From CAVTHK01 sp964552235 (GTDB taxonomy: Bacteria; Spirochaetota; Spirochaetia; SZUA-6; CAVTHK01), in contig CAZKGO010000010.1 in the NCBI GenBank assembly GCA_964552235.1, positions 26,357 to 90,356 of the forward strand: 64,000 nucleotides of DNA, given 5' to 3'. The notes below the pieces were generated by a model that saw nothing but the letters and a program-made list of their open reading frames with translations, made no database searches and was not told the origin of the DNA. How positions within the stretch are numbered: the stretch's first letter is position 1; each line of letters starts with the position of its first letter. A program made the position numbers and the translations under genes. Shown here in pieces: positions 1-8,548 of the stretch.

Positions 1-975
1 CACCTGAAGACCCACAAGTGCCCAGAGATCGTCGCTCTCCTGCGGGCCGCAGGCATCACCCGGTTCAAATGCGCCACGCTGGCCGAGGCCGAGATGGCGG
101 CGCGGGCCGGGGCCCGGGACGTGATGATCGCCTACCCCCTGGTGGGCGTCGCCGTCGAGCGCTTCGTGCGCCTGCTGCGCGCCTTTCCCGACGCTGCGTT
201 CCGGCCGATCGCCGACCACCCGGGGCCGCTGGCAGCCCTCGGCGCCGCCGTCGCGGCCGCGCGCCTCGAGGTGGAGGTGCTGCTGGATCTCGACAGCGGC
301 ATGCACCGCACCGGCGTGCCGGTCGGCGAAGCGGCCGAGCGGCTGTACCGGCAGATCGCCCGCACCCCCGGCCTGCGGCCGGGAGGGCTGCACTGCTACG
401 ACGGCCACATCCACGACCGGGACCTCGAGGCGCGCGGCCGCGCCGCCGGGCAGGGGCGGCAAGCCGTGCTCGGCCTGCGGGATGCGCTCCTGCGCGCCGG
501 GCTGGCCGTGCCCCGCGTCGTGATGGGAGGCAGCGTCACCTTTCCCTGCCACGCCGCCGACGCCCAGGTCGAGCTGTCGCCCGGCACCTTTGTCCTGCAC
601 GACGGCAACTACCTGCGCGACTTCCCGGACCTCGGCTTCGTGCCCGCGGCCCTGGCCCTCGCGCGGGTCGTGAGCCTGCCTGCCCCCGACCGGATCACGA
701 TCGACCTCGGCTGCAAGGCGATCGCCGCCGATTCTCCCGGACCGCGCGGGTTCGCGTGGAGCATCGCCGACGCCGAGCCGCAGGCCCAGAGCGAGGAGCA
801 CTGGATCTGGAGCGTGAGCCCGCGGCACGCCCTCGAGCCGGGCGACTTCGTCTACGTGCTGCCCGCCCACATCTGCCCGACCGTGGCCCTGCACGAGCGG
901 ATGCTCGCCATCCAGGACGGCCGCTGGACCGAGAGCTGGCGCGTGAGCGCCCGCACCCGGCAGCTGTCAGCCTGA
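1..975 (+). CDS. D-threonine aldolase / D-serine dehydratase-like PLP enzyme (5' end off window)
   Basis: The reading frame is open from the first base and stops at 975, so the N-terminus lies outside the window. The visible start reads HLKTHKCPEI, which matches the H-x-K-T-H-K segment of fold-type III (alanine-racemase-like) PLP enzymes of the D-threonine aldolase family. It is followed by KCATLAEAEMAARAGARDV, also typical. Near the C-terminus PAHICPTV supplies the His and Cys that bind the divalent metal in the D-serine-dehydratase-like C-terminal domain. Such enzymes cleave D-3-hydroxyamino acids to glycine plus an aldehyde, or dehydrate D-serine; the sequence alone does not say which. The neighbour on the right is convergent, so it gives no pathway hint. 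Confidence 0.85.
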   Translation, partial: HLKTHKCPEIVALLRAAGITRFKCATLAEAEMAARAGARDVMIAYPLVGVAVERFVRLLRAFPDAAFRPIADHPGPLAALGAAVAAARLEVEVLLDLDSGMHRTGVPVGEAAERLYRQIARTPGLRPGGLHCYDGHIHDRDLEARGRAAGQGRQAVLGLRDALLRAGLAVPRVVMGGSVTFPCHAADAQVELSPGTFVLHDGNYLRDFPDLGFVPAALALARVVSLPAPDRITIDLGCKAIAADSPGPRGFAWSIADAEPQAQSEEHWIWSVSPRHALEPGDFVYVLPAHICPTVALHERMLAIQDGRWTESWRVSARTRQLSA

Positions 976-980
976 GGCCG

Positions 981-998
981 CGGGCGGCGGGCCGCCCG
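981..998. terminator. GC hairpin between convergent genes
   Basis: A perfect 8-bp stem with a 2-nt loop (CGGGCGGC / GCCGCCCG) lies just after the stop at 975 and before the convergent stop at 1022. There is no T-tract on either side, so it is a hairpin in a terminator-like position rather than a proven intrinsic terminator. Confidence 0.35.
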
Positions 999-1021
999 AC
1001 AGCGCCCCGCCACGCCGCCTC

Positions 1022-1516
1022 TCAGCCGTCCCTGGGCTCCCTGAGGCCCGGGACCCCCATGTTGCGGATCTGGGCCGTGTGGTAGGTGTCGTGAGCGCAC
1101 AGCCACACGATGGCGCGGTGGTAGGGAACCTTCCACTCCGGCATCTCGGAGTCGAGCCGATCGTCGGAAAGGGCGCGCACGGCGGCCATGCACACTTCGT
1201 GCACGCGCCTGATGTACGCCAGCGTCTGCCGCCACTGCTCCTCCGTCGGGTTCTCGGGCGCGGGAGCAAAGTCCACCTGCGGATACGGATACGGCTCCAG
1301 AGGCGCCGCAGCCCCGAGACTGCGGGTGACGAAGTACTTGAGCCAGATGTTGTGGTGCACCACTTCCCATGCCGAGTAGCCTTCCCATGTCTCCTTGGAG
1401 GCGGCCCGGGCCGCGGAGAGGCTTTCGAGGGTCTTCATCATCGGCGGCCCGTTGAACGAATGTCCGTCGAACTCGGCATCGGCGAACTCCAGCGCAGCGG
1501 TCATTCCCTTGTCCAT
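1022..1516 (-). CDS. DinB-family four-helix protein
   Basis: A protein of 164 residues with the DinB/YfiT-type pattern: a helix containing VVHHNIW (His54/His55) and a later helix with CAHDTYHTAQI (His142, His146). These histidines form the metal-binding triad of the family. DinB proteins are small metal-binding helical-bundle proteins; some act as thiol transferases, most are uncharacterised. It is the last gene of the leftward tct/SDR/transaldolase run (37 nt after the transaldolase stop), but nothing in it suggests a role in carbohydrate use. No clear Shine-Dalgarno sequence precedes the chosen ATG; a second ATG four codons later is possible. Confidence 0.8.
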   Translation of the reverse strand: MDKGMTAALEFADAEFDGHSFNGPPMMKTLESLSAARAASKETWEGYSAWEVVHHNIWLKYFVTRSLGAAAPLEPYPYPQVDFAPAPENPTEEQWRQTLAYIRRVHEVCMAAVRALSDDRLDSEMPEWKVPYHRAIVWLCAHDTYHTAQIRNMGVPGLREPRDG

Positions 1517-1553
1517 AGCGCGATCGCCGGCGCGGCATGCGGCCGGCGCCTCC

Positions 1554-2642
1554 TCACTCCTTGTCCGGGTCGGGGATCATAAGGTCCCGGATCATCGCGC
1601 ACAGCTCGTTGGTGCCCGCGATGAACTGCCGCAGCGTGCGGCGCGTCGGCGGAAACCGGTCGAACTCCTCGATCGTGAGCCCGTCCGGCTCGTAGGCCCT
1701 GCGGAAGTCCGGGAACTTGCGCTCGAGCTCATCGACGATCTTCGGGTCCACCGGCACGCTCATGCGATCGGTGACCTCCACGTCCGAGGCGTTGTAGCGC
1801 TTCTGCCAGCGGTGCGGTGGCGAGATCACCACGTCGCCGCCGACGAGCTCGGACCAGTGCAGGTGGTTGCGGAAGGCGGCCGACAGCAGCCGCAGGCGGT
1901 AGCCGCGCTGGCGGAAGATGCGGTAGGCCTTCTTGAAGACCGCGACCCCCGGCCACTCGAGCGTGCCGGGGTTGGTGATGATGTCCTTTTTCTCCGCCAC
2001 GACCTTGAGCCAGTCGTCGAGGCGCCCCACCATGATCGTGCACACGGGTCCCATCGAAGCGATGTCCAGCCCCTCGCGCTCCCGCCGCTTGAGCCCCCGC
2101 TCGACCGCCTCCGCGACCGCGAGGCACTGCGGCAGCGAAAAACTGACGGTGGCGTTGATGCTCACTCCGCGCCAGGTGGCCTCCTCGATCGCCGGGACCC
2201 CGGCGGCGGTCACCGGGATCTTGACGATCATGTTCGGGGCCAGGCCGTGGAAGCGGAGCGCCTGGGCGACGATCGCCCCGGTGTCGCGGTACAGCGCAGG
2301 ATCGGTCTGGATCGACAGGCGGCCGTTCTTGCCTTTTTCCCTCTGGAAGACAGGGTGCAGCACTCTGGCCCCCGTGATCGACATCTCTTCGACGAGGCGC
2401 CAGGCGATCTCGTTCTCGCTGGCCGTCGGCATCTCCCGGATCATGGCCGCAATGCGCGGTTTCCACGCGGCCATCTCTTTTTTCAGGACCTCGACGACGA
2501 TCACCGGGTTGGCGGTGGCGCCCACCGCGCCCTGGGCCAGCGCGTACTCGAGCTCCGACACCGAGCAGGAGTCGTTCCACAGCGCCGTGGGCGTGGAGGA
2601 CGTCATCTTCTGCAGTGGGGTCAGGGATTCGGGCTTGCTCAC
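1554..2642 (-). CDS. Transaldolase-family protein
   Basis: This 362-residue protein starts at GTG 2642, set by an upstream GAGGAGGAG. The segment GATANPVIVVEVLKKE matches the transaldolase class I barrel start, where TTNP/TANP is conserved; later segments (MIVKIPVTAAG, with the Schiff-base lysine context K-I-P, and INATVSFSLPQ) fit the family. It is longer than small bacterial transaldolases and belongs to a divergent large subgroup, so the substrate may not be sedoheptulose 7-phosphate. It lies 10 nt after an SDR related to fructuronate reductase and in the same orientation as the tct transporter, suggesting a sugar-acid catabolic operon. Confidence 0.82.
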   Translation of the reverse strand: MSKPESLTPLQKMTSSTPTALWNDSCSVSELEYALAQGAVGATANPVIVVEVLKKEMAAWKPRIAAMIREMPTASENEIAWRLVEEMSITGARVLHPVFQREKGKNGRLSIQTDPALYRDTGAIVAQALRFHGLAPNMIVKIPVTAAGVPAIEEATWRGVSINATVSFSLPQCLAVAEAVERGLKRREREGLDIASMGPVCTIMVGRLDDWLKVVAEKKDIITNPGTLEWPGVAVFKKAYRIFRQRGYRLRLLSAAFRNHLHWSELVGGDVVISPPHRWQKRYNASDVEVTDRMSVPVDPKIVDELERKFPDFRRAYEPDGLTIEEFDRFPPTRRTLRQFIAGTNELCAMIRDLMIPDPDKE

Positions 2643-2652
2643 GGGCTCCTCC

Positions 2653-3531
2653 TCAGATGCTGTAGGCGGAGAATCCGCCGTCGATCGGAACGACGATTCC
2701 AGTGACGAACCGCGAAGCGTCGGACAGCAGCCAGACGACGGCGCCGAGCAGGTCCGCCGGCTCGCCGTAGCGGCCCATCGGCGTGTGGGCGATCACCTTT
2801 TTCGCCCGCGGCGTGTACTCGCCGGTCTGTGGATCGACGTGAAGAAAGCGCAGCTGCTCGGTCATGAAAAAGCCGGGCGCCAGCGCGTTGACCCGCACTC
2901 CGACGTGCGCCAGGTGCACCGCCAGCCAGCGCGTGAAATTGGCCACCGCGGACTTGGCGGCCGAGTAGGCCGCCACTTTGGTCAGGGGAGTAAGGGCCGA
3001 CATCGAGGAGATATTGACGATCGAGCCCTTTCCGCCGGCAGCCATGTCGGCCGCGAACACCCTGGTCGGCAGAAAGGTGCCCAGAAAGTTGAGGTCGAAC
3101 ACCTGGCCGAACTCCTCGACGCCCAGGCCGAAAAAGCCCGCTCCCGGGCCCGCGTCGGCCTCGAGGAACTCGGCAGTGGTGCTCGCCCTCGGGTCGTTGC
3201 CGCCCGCGCCGTTGATCAGGTAGTCCGCAGGCCCCCAGAGCGCGCAGAGCTCGTCGCGCGCGCGCCGCAGGGCGGCCTCGTCGAGCACGCTGCAGGCAAA
3301 GGCCTGCGCCTGTCCGCCCCCAGCCCGTATGGCGGCCGCGCGCGACTCGGCCTTTTCGCCTTTCAGGTCGAGCAGGGCCACGCGCACCCCGAGACCAGCC
3401 AGGCCGTCGGCCAGCGCCCCGCACAGGGCTCCCCCCGCCCCGGTGATCAGGGCGGTACGCCCGGCCACGTCGTAGAGCTCCTGCAGCCCGCCCACGCCTT
3501 GACCATAGACCCCAGCGGCGCCTCGGGGCAA
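2653..3531 (-). CDS. SDR oxidoreductase of the D-mannonate oxidoreductase (UxuB, SDR-type) group
   Basis: A Rossmann short-chain dehydrogenase of up to 292 residues. The cofactor motif TGAGGALCGALADG, NxAGG motif (INGAGGNDP), the catalytic serine in ISSMSALTPL, YSAAK (Tyr/Lys pair) and the C-terminal PIDGGFSAYS are all visible. The segments FDLNFLGTFLPT, APGFFMTEQ and HTPMGRYGEP closely fit the SDR-type mannonate oxidoreductases/fructuronate reductases of Bacillus and Thermotoga, which interconvert fructuronate and mannonate. The true start is uncertain: ATG 3531 gives a 12-residue extra tail, GTG 3495 gives the usual family N-terminus. It is 28 nt downstream of tctA, which suggests the transporter brings in a sugar acid. 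Confidence 0.8.
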   Translation of the reverse strand: MPRGAAGVYGQGVGGLQELYDVAGRTALITGAGGALCGALADGLAGLGVRVALLDLKGEKAESRAAAIRAGGGQAQAFACSVLDEAALRRARDELCALWGPADYLINGAGGNDPRASTTAEFLEADAGPGAGFFGLGVEEFGQVFDLNFLGTFLPTRVFAADMAAGGKGSIVNISSMSALTPLTKVAAYSAAKSAVANFTRWLAVHLAHVGVRVNALAPGFFMTEQLRFLHVDPQTGEYTPRAKKVIAHTPMGRYGEPADLLGAVVWLLSDASRFVTGIVVPIDGGFSAYSI

Positions 3532-3559
3532 GCGGGCGCGCGGCCCGCCTCGCGCAGGC

Positions 3560-5089
3560 TCAGGCCCGGGCGCGGCCGAACAGAGCCCTCACCCCGGCCT
3601 TGAGCTGCCCCATCAGGTTGTTGAACCAGCGGACGCGGCTCAGGATGATGAAGAGCGTGATCAGCGCCAGCACCGCGCAGATCGGCCGGGTAAAGAATTC
3701 GCCGATCGCCCCGTCGGAGAGGATCAGGGCCCGCCTCAGGTTCTTGTCCAGCATGTCGCCCAGGATGATGCCGAGCACCATCGGCGCCATCGGGTACTCC
3801 ATCTCGCGCATGAAGAAGCCGATCAGGCCGAACACGATGGTGACGCCGATGTCGAACATGCGCGACTGGATGGCGAACGAGCCGATGATGCACAGCGTGA
3901 AGACGATGGGCATGAGCTTTTCACGGGGAACCAGCAGCACCTTGACCAGCAACCGCACCAGCGAGAGGCCGAGGATGACCATGGCGACGCTGGCCAGCAG
4001 CACCATTGCCACGGTCTCGAAGACGAACGACGGGAACTCCAGCATGATCAGCGGCCCCGGCCGCACGCCGTGGATGAACATGGCGGCCAGCAGCACCGCG
4101 GCCGGCGCCGAGCCGGGCACGGCGAGCGAGAGCACCGGGATCATGGCCCCGGCGACGCAGGCGTTGTTGCCGGACTCCGAGGCGATCAGGCCGTCGACCG
4201 AGCCCTTGCCGAACTCCTCGGGGGTCTTGCTCGCCCGCTTGGCCATGTCGTAGGAGACCCAGGCGGCAATGTCCTCGCCGACTCCAGGCACCGCTCCGAT
4301 GAACGTTCCTACGATGCCTGATCGGAGGATCGTCTTCCAGTAGGGCAGCAGCTCCGACAATCTCGGGATCACGCGCTCGATCTTGGTCTTGACGACCTCG
4401 TACTGCGGGAACTTCATCACCGAGATGATCTCGGCGAAGCCGAAGACCCCCACCATCGCCGGAATCAGGGCGATTCCCCCGGACAAACCCACGCTCCCGA
4501 AGGAGAAGCGCACCTGGGCGTGGATGCCCTCCATTCCGATCATCGCGACGAAGAGGCCGACAAAGCCCGCGATCCAGCCCTTGAGCGGGTCCTTGGGCGC
4601 CGTGAGGTTGCCGCAGATCACGATGCCGAAGATCGCCAGCCAGGTGAACTCGAAGCTCTTGAACGAGAGGGCGAAGTTGCCGATCAGCGGCGTGAAGAAG
4701 GCGAGCATGATCATGCCGATGATCGAGCCGATGAACGACCCGGTGGTGGCCAGGCCGATGGCGCGGCCCGCGCGGCCCTGCTTGGCCAGCGGGTAGCCGT
4801 CCACGGCCGTGGCGGCGTTGGCGGGAGTTCCGGGAATGTTGAGGAGGATCGCGCTGCGGCTGCCGCCGTAGATGGCGCCCACGTACATGCAGACCAGGAT
4901 CAGCACCGCGTTGGAGGCCTCCATGCGAAAGGTGAGCGTCGTCATGAGCGCCACCCCCATCGTCGCGGTCAATCCCGGAAGCATACCCACGATGATCCCG
5001 AGCTGCGTCGACCAGAGCACGTCGAACAGGTTCCTCGGGTTCATGAACCCGATCAGCCCCTCGGCGAACATCCTCAGTCCGTCCAGCAT
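3560..5089 (-). CDS. tctA: Tripartite tricarboxylate transporter large permease TctA
   Basis: An integral membrane protein of 509 residues with about a dozen hydrophobic segments. It starts MLDGLRMFAEG and carries the TctA landmark GMLPGLTATMGVAL near residue 40, plus a later repeat SGIVGTFIGAVPGVGED. GSRSAILLNIPGTPANAAT is the second family signature. ATG 5089 was preferred to the ATG at 5101 because GGAGG lies just upstream of 5089 and inside the codons of the longer form. It forms the transport channel with TctB and works with TctC, usually using an ion gradient to import carboxylates. The gene follows tctB by 27 nt. The substrate is not known; the downstream SDR points to a sugar acid. 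Confidence 0.93.
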   Translation of the reverse strand: MLDGLRMFAEGLIGFMNPRNLFDVLWSTQLGIIVGMLPGLTATMGVALMTTLTFRMEASNAVLILVCMYVGAIYGGSRSAILLNIPGTPANAATAVDGYPLAKQGRAGRAIGLATTGSFIGSIIGMIMLAFFTPLIGNFALSFKSFEFTWLAIFGIVICGNLTAPKDPLKGWIAGFVGLFVAMIGMEGIHAQVRFSFGSVGLSGGIALIPAMVGVFGFAEIISVMKFPQYEVVKTKIERVIPRLSELLPYWKTILRSGIVGTFIGAVPGVGEDIAAWVSYDMAKRASKTPEEFGKGSVDGLIASESGNNACVAGAMIPVLSLAVPGSAPAAVLLAAMFIHGVRPGPLIMLEFPSFVFETVAMVLLASVAMVILGLSLVRLLVKVLLVPREKLMPIVFTLCIIGSFAIQSRMFDIGVTIVFGLIGFFMREMEYPMAPMVLGIILGDMLDKNLRRALILSDGAIGEFFTRPICAVLALITLFIILSRVRWFNNLMGQLKAGVRALFGRARA

Positions 5090-5116
5090 GGCATCCTCCA
5101 ACTCAGGCGCGGATCA

Positions 5117-5629
5117 TCAGGGAAGGTTGACCAGGAACACGTAGCGGAAGGTCGCCGCGACCGCCCCCGAGGCGAGCACGGCGATCAGGAGCGCGACGGC
5201 CACACCCTTGAGCTGCGAACGGAGGCTGTCGCGCCATCTGTACTCGAACAGCAGAATGAAGGCCAGGATGTAGAGGCCGGTGGCCACGGCGTACGGGACG
5301 CGGCCCAGAAGCAGGCCGTAGGCGACGCTCAGCCCCACGGTCAGCACCACGCGGCGCGACATGTCCGCGGTGAAGAACGCCTTGATCGTCGCCCCGTTGA
5401 TGCCGAGATGGTGTCCGCGGCGGACGAGCGAGCGCACGAACAGCACGAGGCCGAGGAGCGTGTTCACCGCCCCCAGGAACATCGGGACGACGCCGGGGGC
5501 CGAGTACGGGTTGATGTTCTGCTCTTCGAGGCGCGGCATCGTGTAGGAGAGCACGAAGACCGCGATGCCAAAGGCGGTCAGAAGGACCGACGTGACAAAA
5601 TCGGCCCTCGGCATGTTCTTTTCCTGCAT
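5117..5629 (-). CDS. tctB: Tripartite tricarboxylate transporter small permease TctB
   Basis: A small membrane protein of 170 residues with four predicted transmembrane segments (around FVTSVLLTAFGIAVFVLSY, MFLGAVNTLLGLVLFV, VVLTVGLSVAYGLLLG and GVAVALLIAVLASGAV). This size and topology, together with its place between tctC and tctA, identifies TctB. ATG 5629 has a good GAGAGGGGG ribosome site; the upstream in-frame ATG at 5743 would run through the terminator hairpin and is rejected. TctB is poorly conserved in sequence, so the call rests partly on synteny. Confidence 0.88.
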   Translation of the reverse strand: MQEKNMPRADFVTSVLLTAFGIAVFVLSYTMPRLEEQNINPYSAPGVVPMFLGAVNTLLGLVLFVRSLVRRGHHLGINGATIKAFFTADMSRRVVLTVGLSVAYGLLLGRVPYAVATGLYILAFILLFEYRWRDSLRSQLKGVAVALLIAVLASGAVAATFRYVFLVNLP

Positions 5630-5690
5630 CGGTCCCCCTCTCGAAGGCGAGGATGGGCGATGATAGACGAAAAGGGCGGCTGCTGTAAAC

Positions 5691-5728
5691 AAAAAAAAAG
5701 GGGGCGGTTCCCTCGAGGGGCCGCCCCG
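5691..5728 (-). terminator. Intrinsic terminator/attenuator between tctC and tctB
   Basis: On the minus strand a 7-bp GC stem (GGGGCGG / CCGCCCC) is followed directly by nine T residues. It lies 22 nt after the tctC stop and about 60 nt before the tctB start. Read-through would give a strong-binding-protein, weak-permease expression ratio, as is common for binding-protein-dependent systems. Confidence 0.8.
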
Positions 5729-5750
5729 TTGCGCGCATGGCAAGCCGGGC

Positions 5751-6764
5751 TCAGAATCTCGGAATGCCCAGCGTTTCGGGCGAGATCTTGGCCTTGCCGG
5801 AGTCGAAGTAGTTCCAGGCAGCCATCGACAGCATCGGCATGGCCGCCTTCTTGGCTGCGTCGCCGTAGGAGGGGTTGAACACGGCGCCGCGGTCCTGGGC
5901 GTAGGCCATCAGCTTCTGCGAGTTTTTGATCTTGGTGTCCCAGACCCGGTTCATCGCCTCGATGACCGCAGGCGGGGCGGTCTTGCGGATCCAGATGCCG
6001 AAGTAATTCGGCGCAGCCTTGTACTGCGGCAGCCAGTTGGTGATCGGCGGGATCGTCATGTTGCGCAGCTTCAGCGGCTTGTCGTCGAGGACGGCGAGGG
6101 GCCGGATCTTGCCTCCGCTGATCATGTCCGCCTGCTCGGAGGCGAGCTGCGTCGTGATCTGCACTTCTCCGGCCACGGTGGCGATGACGGCCGGGTTGCC
6201 GCCGTCGTAGGTGACGTGCTTGTAGTCGAACTTCACGAAGCGGCGCAGCGACTCGATCGCGTTGTGCCCTGCGGAGCTGACGCCGGCCGTGCCGATCGCG
6301 ACCTGGCCGGGCCGGGCCTGAAGGTCCGCGAACAGCTGCGGGATGTCCTTGTAGGGCGAATCGGCGTTGACTCCGACGACCGAGACGTTGGCCACGGTCA
6401 GGTAGAGGATCCAGTCGTCCCACGTCGTGTCCAGCAGGCCGAGCACCTTGTACCCGCCGAGGTCGGCGGCGGCGCCGGCAGCCCACGTGTAGCCGTCCTG
6501 GACCGCGTCGTAGGCGCTCTTGGTCCCCACCGAGCCCGAGGCCCCCGGCTGGTTGACGATGACGACCTTCTGTCCCAGGGCATCCTCGAGCTCGCCGGCG
6601 GTGACGCGGGTCACCTGGTCGGTCGAGCCGCCCGCGCCCCACGGCACGATGATGTTGATCGGCTTGTTGGGCTTCCACCCGCCCGTCTGTTCTTTGGCGC
6701 CCTCGGCAACCACCAGCGCCGCCGAGACGGCCAACAGAACGGAAAACACGATGAGTTTTTTCAT
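5751..6764 (-). CDS. tctC: Periplasmic solute-binding protein TctC (Bug family)
   Basis: A 337-residue secreted protein. A signal peptide (MKK followed by a hydrophobic stretch) ends near VVAEGAKEQ, a spirochaete-style processed N-terminus. The mature part has the Bug signature KPINIIVPWGAGGSTDQVTR and the YVTYDGGNPAV-type ligand-loop region (HVTYDGGNPA near residue 190). Bug/TctC proteins bind small carboxylates and related compounds in the periplasm and deliver them to TctAB. It is the first gene of the operon, read from a plausible promoter at 6793-6821, and is separated from tctB by a terminator hairpin. Confidence 0.92.
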   Translation of the reverse strand: MKKLIVFSVLLAVSAALVVAEGAKEQTGGWKPNKPINIIVPWGAGGSTDQVTRVTAGELEDALGQKVVIVNQPGASGSVGTKSAYDAVQDGYTWAAGAAADLGGYKVLGLLDTTWDDWILYLTVANVSVVGVNADSPYKDIPQLFADLQARPGQVAIGTAGVSSAGHNAIESLRRFVKFDYKHVTYDGGNPAVIATVAGEVQITTQLASEQADMISGGKIRPLAVLDDKPLKLRNMTIPPITNWLPQYKAAPNYFGIWIRKTAPPAVIEAMNRVWDTKIKNSQKLMAYAQDRGAVFNPSYGDAAKKAAMPMLSMAAWNYFDSGKAKISPETLGIPRF

Positions 6765-6792
6765 GACACCTCCGTCGCAGTAGAATGTCCAA

Positions 6793-6821
6793 AAGGTAGC
6801 CTAGCGGTCGGTCGGAGTCAA
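6793..6821 (-). promoter_or_regulatory. Putative sigma-70-type promoter for tctC
   Basis: On the minus strand TTGACT (-35) and TACCTT (-10) are separated by 17 nt and lie about 30 nt upstream of the tctC start. The -10 box is a weak match. Confidence 0.45.
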
Positions 6822-6899
6822 CAAGGCAACGGGAGAGCCGGGGCACGGAGTTGCCTGGGACGCACCGGGCTCGCTAACTTGACCCCGGGAGTAAGGAAT

Positions 6900-8027
6900 A
6901 TGAAGGTACTCGTAGCTGTCTTTCTTGTCGCCTCAACCGCGGCCCAGGGCTTCGCCGAACGGATCGTGGCCGACGGGCTGCGCGCCCGGCAGGTCCACTA
7001 CCGCGTGGTCGAAGTCGCCGGGGGGCTGGAGAACCCCTGGAGCCTCGCGTTCCTGCCCGACGGCGGGATCCTCGTCACCGAGCGCGAAGGCCGCCTCACC
7101 CTCCTCCGCGGCGCCTCGCGCACCCTCGTTCAGGGTCTGCCGCGCATCACCGCGACGGGGCAGGGAGGGCTCCTCGACGTGGCCGTCGACCCGCGCTACA
7201 AGGACAACGGCTGGCTGTATCTCAGCTACGCGACGGCGGTCCAAGGCGGAGCCGGCACGGCGGTCGCTCGGGCGCGGCTGGCGGGCGACCGCCTGAGCGA
7301 CCTGCAGGAGATCTTTCGCATGCGGCGCGGCGGCAGCCGGGGCCAGCACTTCGGCTCGCGCCTCGTCTTTGCCGCGGACGGCACGCTGCTCTTCACCATC
7401 GGCGACCGCGGCGAAGGCCCGCGCGCCCAGAGCCTGGCCGACCACGCGGGCAAGACGCTGCGCATCAACACCGACGGCAACATCCCCGCGGACAACCCCT
7501 TTGTCGGCCGCTCCGACGCGCTGCCCGAGATCTACACCTACGGCAACCGCAACGCCCAGGGCATGGCCGTCGACCCGGCCACAGGCCTCATCTGGCAGCA
7601 CGAGCACGGCGCCCGCGGAGGCGACGAGGTGAACATCGTGCGGCCCGGACGCAACTACGGCTGGCCCGAGATCACGTGGGGCGTCGACTATTCAGGCGCG
7701 AAGATCGGCAGCGGCACCCACCGCGACGGCATGGAGCAGCCGGTGATCCACTGGACGCCCTCGATCGCTCCGTCGGGCATGACCTTCTACGCGGGCGACC
7801 AGTTCCCCGAATGGCGCGGCAACCTGTTCGTCGGCGCCCTCGCCGGCCGGCACCTGCGCAGGCTCGTCGTGCAAGGCGAGCGCATCACCGCACAGGAGGT
7901 GCTGCTCGACGGCGTGCTCGGCCGCATCCGCGACGTGCGCCAGGGCCCCGACGGCGCGCTGTGGCTGCTCACCGACGAGCGGCAGGGCGGGCTCTACCGC
8001 CTGGAAAGGATCGAGCCCCGGGCGTGA
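6900..8027 (+). CDS. Secreted PQQ-dependent sugar dehydrogenase-like beta-propeller (YliI/sorbosone dehydrogenase family)
   Basis: A 375-residue protein starting at ATG 6900 after AAGGAAT, with a signal peptide ending near AAQGFAER. The family pattern is clear: GGLENPWSLAFLPDG, ITATGQGGLLDVAVDP, HFGSRLVFAADGTLLFTIGDRG, GNRNAQGMAVDP and HGARGGDEVNIVRPG, ending in APSGMTFYAGDQFPEW. These are glucose/sorbosone dehydrogenase-type six-bladed propellers, which in E. coli YliI oxidise aldoses with PQQ. The PQQ requirement is family knowledge; no PQQ synthesis genes are in the window. It is divergent from tctC and probably acts in the periplasm. Confidence 0.9.
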   Translation: MKVLVAVFLVASTAAQGFAERIVADGLRARQVHYRVVEVAGGLENPWSLAFLPDGGILVTEREGRLTLLRGASRTLVQGLPRITATGQGGLLDVAVDPRYKDNGWLYLSYATAVQGGAGTAVARARLAGDRLSDLQEIFRMRRGGSRGQHFGSRLVFAADGTLLFTIGDRGEGPRAQSLADHAGKTLRINTDGNIPADNPFVGRSDALPEIYTYGNRNAQGMAVDPATGLIWQHEHGARGGDEVNIVRPGRNYGWPEITWGVDYSGAKIGSGTHRDGMEQPVIHWTPSIAPSGMTFYAGDQFPEWRGNLFVGALAGRHLRRLVVQGERITAQEVLLDGVLGRIRDVRQGPDGALWLLTDERQGGLYRLERIEPRA

Positions 8028-8052
8028 CAGCCCACCGTCTTTGCACTATCCT
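8024..8052 (+). promoter_or_regulatory. Putative promoter upstream of the SH3/M48/cyclase genes
   Basis: GTGACA and TATCCT separated by 17 nt, placed about 20 nt before the start at 8072. The match to consensus is moderate, and the -35 box overlaps the end of the preceding gene. Confidence 0.35.
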
Positions 8053-8071
8053 TCGGGCTTGAGAGGCTCCT

Positions 8072-8548
8072 ATGCGGACAAGATGGTTCGTCTTCGGGCT
8101 GCTCGTCGCCGCCGCGGCCATCTCCTTTGGGCAGGCGCGGCAGATGAGCGTGACCGTCAGGGAGGCGCAGGCGCGGGCCACCCCGAGCGCTCTCGGCACC
8201 ATCGTCGGCGTGCTTCCCTACGGAGCGCGGGTCACCGTCGTCGCGCAGCAGGGCGCCTGGATGCGTGTCGCTCTCCCTGCCGGCGGCCAGGGCTGGCTGC
8301 ACTCCTCGGCCCTCACGACCAAGCAGGTGGTGCTGCAGGCCGGCGGCTCGGTGCAGCAGACCGCTTCGAGCAGCGAGGTGGCCCTGGCGGGCAAGGGATT
8401 CAACAAGGAGCTCGAAGACCAGTACCGAGCCGAGAAGAAGATCGACTACTCCTGGGTCGACCGGATGGAGCAGTTCCAGGTGAGTACGCAGCAGGCGGCC
8501 GCGTTCCTGCGCGAGGGCGGGCTGCGGGCCCAGGAGGCGCAGCCATGA
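8072..8548 (+). CDS. Exported bacterial SH3-domain protein
   Basis: A 158-residue protein with a signal peptide (MRTRWFVFGLLVAAAAISFGQA) and one bacterial SH3 (SH3b) domain at about residues 25-80. The domain shows the usual V-x-x-R-A-T-P-S start and G-A-W-M-R-V ... G-W-L-H-S-S end. Such domains often bind peptidoglycan or protein partners at the cell surface. The remaining 75 residues are not recognised. Its stop overlaps the start of the M48 protease by 4 nt (ATGA), so the two proteins are made in coupled fashion and may act together in the periplasm. Confidence 0.82.
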   Translation: MRTRWFVFGLLVAAAAISFGQARQMSVTVREAQARATPSALGTIVGVLPYGARVTVVAQQGAWMRVALPAGGQGWLHSSALTTKQVVLQAGGSVQQTASSSEVALAGKGFNKELEDQYRAEKKIDYSWVDRMEQFQVSTQQAAAFLREGGLRAQEAQP

